From: CAZIHO01 sp964538875
Lineage (GTDB): Bacteria; Pseudomonadota; Gammaproteobacteria; Chromatiales; Chromatiaceae
Assembly (NCBI GenBank): GCA_964538875.1
Contig: CAZIHO010000078.1
Coordinates: 1 to 17,218 of the forward strand
DNA length: 17,218 nucleotides
Reading direction: 5' to 3'
Shown: positions 1-6,409 of the stretch, piece after piece
How positions within the stretch are numbered: the first letter of the stretch is position 1
Layout of the letters: each line of letters opens with the position of its first letter
Program-made: the position numbers and the translations under genes
The notes under the pieces: model-generated
Database searches by the model: none
What the model was told of the DNA's origin: nothing
The model's input: only the letters and a program-made list of their open reading frames with translations

Positions 1-184
1 GGTGTTTATTCGTCTAGGAGGGGTGGCCCTTTCTATCTGGATCCCGTAGGCGGGGCACCGGTTGAGCAGGCAGTTTCTGGGCCGTGGAGGATTCGCGGTT
101 CCGCCGCCCTGGCCAAGCCCAAGGCGGCGGCTCCCGGGGACAAACCGGCATCTGCCGCCCATCCGATGCCCGGCCGGTCCGGGA

Positions 185-583
185 CTAGCGGCTCTGGGGC
201 GCTTGGGGCCGGTGATTCTTGTATTCCTCTTCAGTCACGACGCCGTCGCCGCTGACATCAAACCCCTTGAACACCGTTTCGTGGTCGCCCCGGGGAATTT
301 GATGAGTCTTGAATTCGTCCAGGGTTAACTTGCCATCGCCATTGACGTCCAATTTACTGAAAGGTGGCGGTGGGCGGCGTTCACCCCCTGCGCCCGTGCC
401 GGGTCCCGTTCCGGAACCTGGAGCGGTGCTGGATGGGGTGTCTTGCCCCGCCGGGGTGGCCGAACTGGCTCCTCCCGGACCCCGGCCGGCACCCGGCCCA
501 TGGCCTGGGCCAGGACCGCAGCCGTCCAGGACCAGGGTCGCGGACATCAGCAGCAGGGCTGGGAACAACATAGATAAACGCAT
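185..583 (-). CDS. EF-hand (calcium-binding) lipoprotein
   Basis: This is a 132-residue exported protein. The N-terminus has a hydrophobic segment ending in LVLDGC, so C22 could be the lipidated cysteine. A Gly/Pro/Ala/Ser/Thr-rich low-complexity linker (about residues 23-75) follows. Two EF-hand loops come next: DVNGDGKLTLDE (D79, N81, D83, T87, E90) and DVSGDGVVTEEE (D109, S111, D113, T117, E120). Both loops keep the usual calcium ligands, so calcium binding is well supported; the biological role is unknown. I chose the ATG at 583 because AGGAG lies at 593-597 just upstream; a longer in-frame reading to 616 would bury the signal peptide. The gene lies downstream of, and in the same direction as, the peptidoglycan-binding gene, about 80 bases away, and diverges from the nos operon. 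Confidence 0.78.
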   Translation of the reverse strand: MRLSMLFPALLLMSATLVLDGCGPGPGHGPGAGRGPGGASSATPAGQDTPSSTAPGSGTGPGTGAGGERRPPPPFSKLDVNGDGKLTLDEFKTHQIPRGDHETVFKGFDVSGDGVVTEEEYKNHRPQAPQSR

Positions 584-631
584 ACCCGTATTCTCCTGTG
601 AAACTCGGTAGGCCAAGGTTGCCCCGCCCGT

Positions 632-646
632 CCCGGCGAAACCGGG
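632..646. other. Small inverted repeat between the two left-end genes
   Basis: CCCGG and CCGGG flank a five-base CGAAA loop in the gap between the two minus-strand genes. No T-run follows on either side, so it is more likely a processing or stabilising hairpin than a full intrinsic terminator. Confidence 0.3.
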
Positions 647-665
647 GGCGCTGGGCTAGGCGCAT

Positions 666-1112
666 TTAGAAACCAAGGGCGCGCAACAGGGGCGCGTCGA
701 TATAGCCAGTGACCGGCAGCCCATTGTTGGACTGAAACGAACGAATCGCGGCGCTGGTCCGGGGGCCGGAAACGCCGTCCACCACGCCATTGTAATAGCC
801 GTAATGCTGGAGCGCGGCCTGCACGTCCGCCACGCTGGCGTAGCTGGTGGTGGCCGGCGCCGGGGCGTACACCACCACTGGCCGTCCTGGCGGAGGCGGG
901 ACGGGCTGGGCCGGTGGTGGGGGTGCGGTGATGGCGCTACCGATGACGCCGCCGATGATGCCGCCCACCAGCGCGGCGCCGGCGTCGCCGCCGCCGCCAT
1001 GCCGGTGGCCACCACCGCCCGGGGCTGGCCCGCCCGGTTGTGCCATGGCCAGGGAGCTGGCCAGGACCCCGGCGGTCAGGCAAGCGGTGAACTTGGCATG
1101 ATTCTTCTTCAT
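666..1112 (-). CDS. Secreted peptidoglycan-binding-domain protein with glycine zipper
   Basis: This is a 148-residue protein with a Sec signal peptide (basic MKKNHAK, hydrophobic core, likely cleavage after AMA at residue 24). A Gly/His-rich stretch follows, then a glycine-zipper-like hydrophobic segment (AALVGGIIGGVIGSAI, about residues 46-61). A proline-rich linker leads to a C-terminal PG_binding_1-type domain (about residues 93-147: VADVQAALQHYGYYNGVVDG, then the typical GPRTSAAIRSFQ and a closing YIDAPLLRALG). The domain family binds cell-wall peptidoglycan; no catalytic domain is visible, so this is probably a structural or anchoring envelope protein. GAGGAG directly upstream supports the start. 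It is transcribed away from nosZ and probably together with the EF-hand lipoprotein downstream. Confidence 0.8.
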   Translation of the reverse strand: MKKNHAKFTACLTAGVLASSLAMAQPGGPAPGGGGHRHGGGGDAGAALVGGIIGGVIGSAITAPPPPAQPVPPPPGRPVVVYAPAPATTSYASVADVQAALQHYGYYNGVVDGVSGPRTSAAIRSFQSNNGLPVTGYIDAPLLRALGF

Positions 1113-1438
1113 GTCACTCTCTCCTCATCTTTTGCAATGCAACGATGTTAGTCAGCAACCAGATGTATATCCCAGTCGCGGTTTGGACACTTGATGGATG
1201 CCCAGGCCGCCGGCTGTCACTACCTTAGACTGTAATCCCAGCCCTGGGTTACCTCAATGGCGGGGCGCGAATTATCTGGTCCGGGACTGGGAATCCATGG
1301 AACCGGTTGGTCGGCCGTTCCCATTCTAATTTAACGTCATGGCGCCCCCATACCCTTATCAAAAACTGTTAGGCCAAGCGGTGTCAGGCTAGGTCTGGGA
1401 GGGGGGGTTCCGCTGTGGACGAAGCCGGGTCCGAAGGC
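1113..1438. other. Divergent intergenic region upstream of nosZ
   Basis: These 326 bases lie between the start of the leftward peptidoglycan-binding gene and the nosZ regulatory box. No ORF, tRNA or rRNA is visible. A minus-strand TATACA around 1170 could be the -10 of the leftward gene, but no convincing -35 accompanies it. A short inverted repeat TTGCA-A-TGCAA sits just above that gene's ribosome binding site. Confidence 0.4.
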
Positions 1439-1452
1439 TTGACCTCAGTCAA
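1439..1452 (+). promoter_or_regulatory. FNR/DNR/NNR-type operator upstream of nosZ
   Basis: TTGACCTCAGTCAA has perfect five-base inverted arms (TTGAC/GTCAA) with a four-base spacer, the classic site of CRP/FNR-superfamily regulators. FNR and the NO-responsive DNR/NNR group recognise nearly the same motif, so which one acts cannot be read from the sequence. Its centre is about 97 bases before the nosZ ATG. If it works as a class II activator site at -41.5, transcription would start near 1487 and the -10 would be the weak GATCCT at 1475-1480. Confidence 0.75.
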
Positions 1453-1490
1453 TGCGACCCGGCACACGGGCTCGGATCCTGGGTCGTCAC

Positions 1491-1510
1491 GGCGCCGGGT
1501 TTTTGGCGCC
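1491..1510 (+). other. Inverted repeat in the predicted nosZ 5' leader
   Basis: Two GGCGCC copies (1491-1496 and 1505-1510) flank the eight-base spacer GGGTTTTT. They can pair as a six-base GC stem. If the start site near 1487 is right, this hairpin lies at the very 5' end of the nosZ mRNA, where it could slow 5' decay. Function is inference. Confidence 0.35.
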
Positions 1511-1530
1511 GAGTGCCGAATTCAGTTAAC

Positions 1531-1536
1531 GAGGGG
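1531..1536 (+). promoter_or_regulatory. Ribosome binding site that sets the nosZ start
   Basis: GAGGGG lies six bases before the ATG at 1543. An in-frame GTG at 1513 would add ten residues ahead of the signal peptide but has no such site, so 1543 is preferred. Confidence 0.7.
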
Positions 1537-1542
1537 AACCAC

Positions 1543-3858
1543 ATGCACGCAATTTCCAGACGGGTACTGGCATTCGCGGTAGCCGCCGGCTTCGGTCTCG
1601 CGGCCGGCGCCCAGGCTTGGTCCGCGGAGGGCCTTGAGGATGTCATGAAACGCCGGGGTCTCAACCAAAAGGACCTGCTGGCGGCAGCTAAGACCTATAC
1701 GCCCACCGGCGGCCGGGACGAATTCATCGTATTTAGTTCCGGCGGCCAATCCGGACAGGTGATCGTCTATGGCGTGCCGTCTATGCGTATCCTGAAATAT
1801 ATCGGCGTCTTTACTCCGGAACCCTGGCAGGGCTACGGATTCGACGACGAATCCAAGGCGGTGCTGGCCCAGGGCCGGATCAATGGCAAGGATATTACCT
1901 ATGGGGATACTCACCACCCGGCCCTTTCCGAGACCGAGGGCGAATACGACGGTCGCTATCTGTTCATCAATGATAAGGCCAACCCCCGGGTGGCGGTGAT
2001 CGATCTGCATGATTTCGAGACCAAGCAGATCGTCGTGAATCCCCTGTTCAAATCCGAACATGGCGGCGCCTTTGTCACGCCTAATACGGAATACGTGATG
2101 GAGGCTACCCAATACGCGGCCCCCTATGACGGCGGGTTCGTACCCCTAGAGAACTTCAACGACAAGTACCGGGGTGGCTTGACCTATTGGAAGTTCAACC
2201 GGGACAAGGGCCGGATCATGCCGGACGAGTCCTTTACCTTTGAGTTGCCGCCCTACAGTCAAGATCTGTCCGACGCTGGTAAGAAGGACAGCTACGGCTG
2301 GGGCTTTACCAACTCCTTCTGTTCGGAGCGCTACGTGGGCGGTATCGAGCGGGGCCGGCCCCCGTTCGAGGCGGGCTGCTCCTCCAAGGATACGGACTTC
2401 CTGCATGTGACCAACTGGAAGAAGGCGGCAGAGCTGGTCGCGGCGGGCAAGGTCAACAAGGTGAACGGGATGTACCTGATCCCCATGGATCAGGCGGTCA
2501 AGGAAGGATTGCTGTACCTGATCCCGGAGCCCAAGAGCCCCCACGGCGCCGACGTGACGCCGAACGGCAAATACATCATCGTGTCTGGCAAGCTGGATAG
2601 CCATACCTGGGTGTATAGCTTCGAGAAGATTCAAGCGGCCATCGCGGCAGGCAAGTTCGAGGGTAAGGACCCCTATGGGGTGCCCATCATCGCCCTGAAG
2701 GATGCCCTGCATACCCAGGTACAAGTGGGTCTAGGCCCCCTGCATACCCAGTTCGATTCCAAGGACTGCGTGGCCTATACATCCATTTACGTGGACTCCA
2801 TGGTCACTAAATGGAATTACTGTGAAGGCAAGGTGCTGGATCAGCTCAATATCCATTACAACATCGGTCATTTGATGACCATGGAAGGGGACTCGGTCAC
2901 TCCCAAGGGCAAATATCTGGTGGCTTTGAATAAGCTGTCCATCGACCGCTTCAACCCGGTGGGCCCCCTGCATCCTCAGAACCATCAGCTCATCGACATC
3001 AGCAACGATAAGATGCAGTTGTTGTATGACATGCCCCTGCCGTTGGGCGAGCCCCATTACGCGGTGGCAATCGGTGCCGACAAGCTGAAACCGGAGGTCC
3101 GCTACAAGTCCGGTACCGATAGCCGTACCAGCGAAAAGCACCCGATGGCGGCCCGGGCCGGGCGGGAAAAGACCGAGCGCACCTGCGACGCCGACGGCAA
3201 GTGTAAGGTCGAGGTGATGGGTACCACCATCCGCTCCCACATCACGCCGGAGATCATCGAAGCGGAGGAGGGGGATACCATCTCCATCCACCTAACCAAC
3301 CTAGAACGGGCCGAGGACGAGGTGCATGGTTTCGCCATGTACGGCCAGAACGTCCAGTTGTCCATTGAGCCGGGCAAGACCGCGTCTACCACCTTCGTGG
3401 CCGACAAGGCGGGCGTCTATCCCTACTACTGCACGGAGTTCTGTTCGGCACTGCACCTGGAAATGCAGGGTTACCTGCTGGTCAAGCCCAAGGGCTTCAA
3501 GGCTGCTGACGCCAAAATGCAGGAAGGTACGGCCTATACCCAGGCGGACTATGACAAGCAGGTGAAGACCAACCTGGAAACCCAGGGCGTCATCGATCAG
3601 GTGGTGGCCTTCATCACCAGCCATAACTTCAAGGACTTCCCCACCGTGGTGGCCCTGGTGGAGGACGCCACCGACCAGTTGGGACATGCCAAGGGTGCCA
3701 AGGAAAAAGCCGAGGCGGCCGCGGCCCAGAAGGATTGGCAGAACGCCATGTTGTGGGCTAACCAGTGGTGGCAGTACCAGGTCAAGACCGCTGATCTGGG
3801 CTTGCGGGCCAAGACCTATCTGGAGGAGCACGGCGCCAAGAAGACCGACGCCAAGTAG
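1543..3858 (+). CDS. nosZ: Nitrous-oxide reductase, clade II (atypical)
   Basis: NosZ reduces N2O to N2 in the periplasm, the last step of denitrification. This reading gives 771 residues. A signal peptide spans about residues 1-28. The N-terminal seven-bladed propeller carries the CuZ-site histidines: GDTHHPALSETEG (H124, H125, in the clade II form of this motif), SEHGG (H173), SPHGADVTPNGKY (H334), GLGPLHTQFD (H401), NIGHL (H443) and QNHQLIDI (H481). The C-terminal cupredoxin domain has the CuA site: H595 in EVHGF and C630-TEF-C634-SAL-H638-LE-M641. Beyond about residue 653 there is a roughly 119-residue helical, Lys/Ala-rich tail with no CXXCH. The signal peptide has an RR pair (SRRVLAF) but otherwise looks Sec-like. 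First gene of the operon, behind an FNR/DNR-type box. Confidence 0.97.
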   Translation: MHAISRRVLAFAVAAGFGLAAGAQAWSAEGLEDVMKRRGLNQKDLLAAAKTYTPTGGRDEFIVFSSGGQSGQVIVYGVPSMRILKYIGVFTPEPWQGYGFDDESKAVLAQGRINGKDITYGDTHHPALSETEGEYDGRYLFINDKANPRVAVIDLHDFETKQIVVNPLFKSEHGGAFVTPNTEYVMEATQYAAPYDGGFVPLENFNDKYRGGLTYWKFNRDKGRIMPDESFTFELPPYSQDLSDAGKKDSYGWGFTNSFCSERYVGGIERGRPPFEAGCSSKDTDFLHVTNWKKAAELVAAGKVNKVNGMYLIPMDQAVKEGLLYLIPEPKSPHGADVTPNGKYIIVSGKLDSHTWVYSFEKIQAAIAAGKFEGKDPYGVPIIALKDALHTQVQVGLGPLHTQFDSKDCVAYTSIYVDSMVTKWNYCEGKVLDQLNIHYNIGHLMTMEGDSVTPKGKYLVALNKLSIDRFNPVGPLHPQNHQLIDISNDKMQLLYDMPLPLGEPHYAVAIGADKLKPEVRYKSGTDSRTSEKHPMAARAGREKTERTCDADGKCKVEVMGTTIRSHITPEIIEAEEGDTISIHLTNLERAEDEVHGFAMYGQNVQLSIEPGKTASTTFVADKAGVYPYYCTEFCSALHLEMQGYLLVKPKGFKAADAKMQEGTAYTQADYDKQVKTNLETQGVIDQVVAFITSHNFKDFPTVVALVEDATDQLGHAKGAKEKAEAAAAQKDWQNAMLWANQWWQYQVKTADLGLRAKTYLEEHGAKKTDAK

Positions 3859-3883
3859 ATCCTAGGTCACTAGGAGCCTAGCG

Positions 3884-3907
3884 GGAGGGGGGCATTGGCC
3901 CTCCTTT
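3884..3907 (+). terminator. Hairpin between nosZ and the first cytochrome gene (attenuator or mRNA stabiliser)
   Basis: AGGGGGGC (3886-3893) pairs with GCCCTCCT (3898-3905) around an ATTG loop with one G-U pair, and only three T's follow. A second small repeat, CCTAG-GTCA-CTAGG (3861-3874), precedes it right after the nosZ stop. With such a short T-run this is probably a partial terminator or 3'-end stabiliser that lets nosZ mRNA exceed that of the downstream genes. That role is inference. Confidence 0.5.
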
Positions 3908-3952
3908 CCGCTTAGTCCGGGCAATGTTCACTAAGACTCTATAGGTATTCCC

Positions 3953-4270
3953 ATGCGCATCCTCACCACTCTGGCGGTGGCCGCCGCACTGCTGGGCCTG
4001 GCCGCTGGACCCGTGTCCGCCGCCGACGCCGCTGACCTGTACAAGACCAAAACCTGCGTCGCTTGCCACGGCAAGGACGCTAACACCCCGATCATGCCCG
4101 CCTATCCCAAGTTGGCCGGTCAAAACGCCGCCTATCTGCTGAGCCAGATGAAGGACATCAAATCCGGGGCCCGCAACAATGGTCAAACCGCCGCCATGAA
4201 GGGCGTCATGCATCTGGTTTCGGACGAGGAGATGCAGGCCCTGGCCGATTGGCTGGCGGCGATGCGCTGA
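3953..4270 (+). CDS. nosC1: Monoheme c-type cytochrome of the nos cluster (NosC1-like, c553 family)
   Basis: This is a 105-residue periplasmic class I cytochrome c. A signal peptide ends near VSA (residue 23). A single haem site follows, C35-VA-C38-H39 (TCVACHGKD). The likely axial methionine is M82 in the segment before the VSDEEMQALADWL helix, as in c553/c4-type domains. Its place between nosZ and the diheme cytochrome matches clade II clusters, in which small cytochromes pass electrons from NosG/NosH to NosZ. The ribosome binding site is weak (only TAGG about ten bases before the ATG). An FNR/DNR-type palindrome starts immediately after its stop codon. The symbol follows the Wolinella naming by position; exact orthology to NosC1 is not shown. 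Confidence 0.88.
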   Translation: MRILTTLAVAAALLGLAAGPVSAADAADLYKTKTCVACHGKDANTPIMPAYPKLAGQNAAYLLSQMKDIKSGARNNGQTAAMKGVMHLVSDEEMQALADWLAAMR

Positions 4271-4284
4271 TTGACCATGGTCAA
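4271..4284 (+). promoter_or_regulatory. Second FNR/DNR/NNR-type operator (internal nos promoter)
   Basis: TTGACCATGGTCAA is a perfect 14-base palindrome with the same TTGAC-N4-GTCAA arms as the site before nosZ. It starts at the first base after the cytochrome stop codon, 116 bases before the next gene. A TAGGCT at 4306-4311 is placed about where a -10 would lie for a class II activated promoter (start near 4318). It would give the diheme cytochrome, nosB and the rest of the operon their own oxygen- or NO-controlled transcription. Confidence 0.68.
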
Positions 4285-4286
4285 GG

Positions 4287-4311
4287 AGCCGGCCGGGGAT
4301 CGGCCTAGGCT
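4287..4311 (+). other. Hairpin overlapping the predicted internal promoter
   Basis: GGCCG (4291-4295) and CGGCC (4301-4305) pair around GGGAT, and AGCC (4287-4290) with GGCT (4308-4311) extends the stem past a two-base TA bulge. No T-run follows. In readthrough RNA from the upstream genes it would form a stem; in DNA it overlaps the proposed -10. Confidence 0.35.
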
Positions 4312-4399
4312 ATCCAGCTAACAGGGCACTAACAGGCGCCCGGGGGTCGCGCCGGTGGCCGGCCGGTCCAAGATTCGGATTTTTTGATGGAGGTCTCGT

Positions 4400-5101
4400 A
4401 TGAGCGTTGCAAAGGTACTTGGGGGTCTGTCGCTGGCGGTGGCCCTGGCGATGTCCGGGGCGGCCCTGGCCTGGAACGAAGCCGGGGGTGAGAAAGACGA
4501 GACGTTGCACCTGAAGGGAGACCCTGCCAACGGCCGTGATGTGTACGAAGTGTGCGCCGCCTGCCACTTACCCGAGGGCTGGGGCAGCAAGGATGGCACC
4601 TTTCCCCAGTTAGCGGGACAGCACGGCACCGTCATCGTCAAGCAGTTAGCGGACATTCGTGCCTTGAACCGGGATAACCCCACCATGTACCCGTTCGCCT
4701 TGCCGAGCCAGATCGGCGGTCCCCAGGCGCTGGCAGATGTGGTGGCCTACATGGCTCAGCTGCCCATGACGCCGGATAACGGCGTGGGTCCCGGCACCCA
4801 CTTGGAATTGGGCAAGCAGTTGTATAAGGACAACTGCGTCCGCTGCCACGGGGAAAACGGCGAGGGGGATGCGGAGAAGTTTTATCCGCGCCTGCAAGGC
4901 CAGCATTATGAATACATCCTGCGTCAGTTCCGGGAAATCAAGGGCGGTAAGCGCCGCAACGCCAATCCAGACATGGTCAAGCAGGTGCACGAGTTCACCG
5001 AGGAGCAATTGCTGGCGGTGTGCGATTACTCGTCCCGGATCAAGCCGCCTGCGGAAATGATGGCGAAATCCGCCGATTGGAAGAACCCAGACTTTAAGTA
5101 A
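4400..5101 (+). CDS. nosC2: Diheme c-type cytochrome of the nos cluster (NosC2-like, c4 family)
   Basis: This is a 233-residue periplasmic cytochrome with two class I domains. The signal peptide ends near ALA (about residue 24). Haem 1 is C52-AA-C55-H56 (EVCAACHLPEG) and haem 2 is C146-VR-C149-H150 (NCVRCHGENGEGD). Each half has the LAGQ/LQGQ helix segment typical of c4/c553 domains, so the protein looks like an internal duplication. It probably relays electrons from the quinol side (NosG/NosH) toward NosZ. A good GGAGG (4389-4393) precedes the ATG by six bases. The FNR/DNR-type box upstream suggests a separate promoter. Equating it with NosC2 rests on position. Confidence 0.88.
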   Translation: MSVAKVLGGLSLAVALAMSGAALAWNEAGGEKDETLHLKGDPANGRDVYEVCAACHLPEGWGSKDGTFPQLAGQHGTVIVKQLADIRALNRDNPTMYPFALPSQIGGPQALADVVAYMAQLPMTPDNGVGPGTHLELGKQLYKDNCVRCHGENGEGDAEKFYPRLQGQHYEYILRQFREIKGGKRRNANPDMVKQVHEFTEEQLLAVCDYSSRIKPPAEMMAKSADWKNPDFK

Positions 5102-5230
5102 GGGGGATGCGGCGGGTGGGGGCGGGACGTTTCCCATCCGCGATCCTCGGAAGGGGCGGCGGTTTGGCGGCCGCCCGGCAGGCCGGAATCGCCAAGCATC
5201 GGTAACCCCCAGATGTTTCGTGGGAACCCC

Positions 5231-6409
5231 ATGAACCCAATGTCTTCCTCGAAGTCCCAACTGCTGATGGCGTCCCTGGGCCTATTGGCGCTCGGGGTGT
5301 TGGTCGCCATTTATTTTTTGCCCATTTGGTGGGTGTCCCTGACCGCGCCCAACTATCCGCCGGAGGCCTTTCCGGATGGGGTGCGCATCCATTTTCATAT
5401 GAACGGCGTGTTCAACGGCTGCCAAAAGGTCCTGAAGAAGGAAATACAGGAAGAGGAAGCCCTAGACTGCGTCCACGAAATGGACACCATCAACCATTAT
5501 GTCGGCATGTATCCCATCGCCGCCGGTGGCGTGGTGGAGCGGGCCTTTTCTCCCTTTCTGATGACGCTGCTGGGCGTGATGCTGGTGGGTTTCCTGATCC
5601 CGGCGCCCCGCTGGCGTATGGGCGTCATGGCTCTGGGATTCACCTTCATCGCTGGCTGGATGGGGTTGACCTACTACAGCGCGGACGGCCTCAACTACCA
5701 CAATCAGGGCTATCTGGCCGCCATGGTCACCGCCCTGGACCAGGGCGCCGCCGAGCAACCCCAGGAGGATCTGTCCCCCGGTCAGGCCCTAATCGCCCGG
5801 CTCAAGGCGGAAATGGCCAAGAGCGAGGCCAAGGACGGGACTGCCAAGAGCCGCGACAGAGTCCGGCACGCGGACAAGTCCCAGTTGATTGCCAACCTGC
5901 GCGCCACCTTCGAGCGGGACCAGGAGCGGCGGCCGCCGGCGGAGCGGGAAACCTGGACTGGCAGCGGTGCCCAACTGCTCAAATGGCACTATGGCAAGAC
6001 CCTGGGCCGTTATTTCAACAACCCGGAGGAAATCCGGCCCATGGTCGCCACCATGGGCGCCGCCGCCCATTTGGTGTTCGGCGGGCTGCTGGGAGTGATG
6101 GCTCTGCTGGTGTGGGGTGCCCGGCGCAATGGCGGCCTCTGGTATTGGCTGCTGGTGCTGGTCCCGATGGCCTTGCCGGTGTTTTTCATCCTCGATTATT
6201 CGGCCTGGTTGTGGTGGTACGGCCACAACTTGAATGACATGGGGGCCTTCACCGTGAAAGCCTTCATGCCCACTGTGTTCGGTGACGGGAAAGTGGCCCA
6301 ATTCGCCACGCACTCCTATCCCTACCAGGGCTTTTTCATGATGCTGGTGCTGTCCGCCCTGCTAGCGGCGGTGGCGCTGCTCAGGCGCAAGGCGTGGTCC
6401 AACCCTTGA
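5231..6409 (+). CDS. nosB: NosB, membrane protein specific to clade II nos clusters
   Basis: This is a 392-residue integral membrane protein with about six transmembrane segments: one near the N-terminus (LLMASLGLLALGVLVAIYF), two around residues 110-155, and three toward the C-terminus. A large hydrophilic, charged helical region (about residues 175-265) lies between them. NosB occurs only in atypical nos clusters, and its biochemical role is unknown. Conserved-looking polar residues sit in the first outer loop: H54, H56, C64, C80, H82 and H89 (CVHEMDTINHYVGMYP). I prefer the ATG at 5231, which has GGGAA just upstream; an in-frame ATG at 5213 would add six residues but has no clear ribosome site. 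It overlaps nosD by 4 or 16 bases depending on the nosD start. Confidence 0.85.
   Translation: MNPMSSSKSQLLMASLGLLALGVLVAIYFLPIWWVSLTAPNYPPEAFPDGVRIHFHMNGVFNGCQKVLKKEIQEEEALDCVHEMDTINHYVGMYPIAAGGVVERAFSPFLMTLLGVMLVGFLIPAPRWRMGVMALGFTFIAGWMGLTYYSADGLNYHNQGYLAAMVTALDQGAAEQPQEDLSPGQALIARLKAEMAKSEAKDGTAKSRDRVRHADKSQLIANLRATFERDQERRPPAERETWTGSGAQLLKWHYGKTLGRYFNNPEEIRPMVATMGAAAHLVFGGLLGVMALLVWGARRNGGLWYWLLVLVPMALPVFFILDYSAWLWWYGHNLNDMGAFTVKAFMPTVFGDGKVAQFATHSYPYQGFFMMLVLSALLAAVALLRRKAWSNP

Noticed and set aside
101..130. Inverted repeat CCGCCGCC/GGCGGCGG downstream of the EF-hand gene
   Set aside because: It can form an eight-base stem, but the loop is long and no T-run follows on the minus strand, so I do not call it a terminator.
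62..328. Plus-strand open frame of 88 codons at the left end
   Set aside because: No ribosome site, no recognisable motif, and it overlaps the well-supported EF-hand gene on the other strand. GC-rich sequence makes such frames common.
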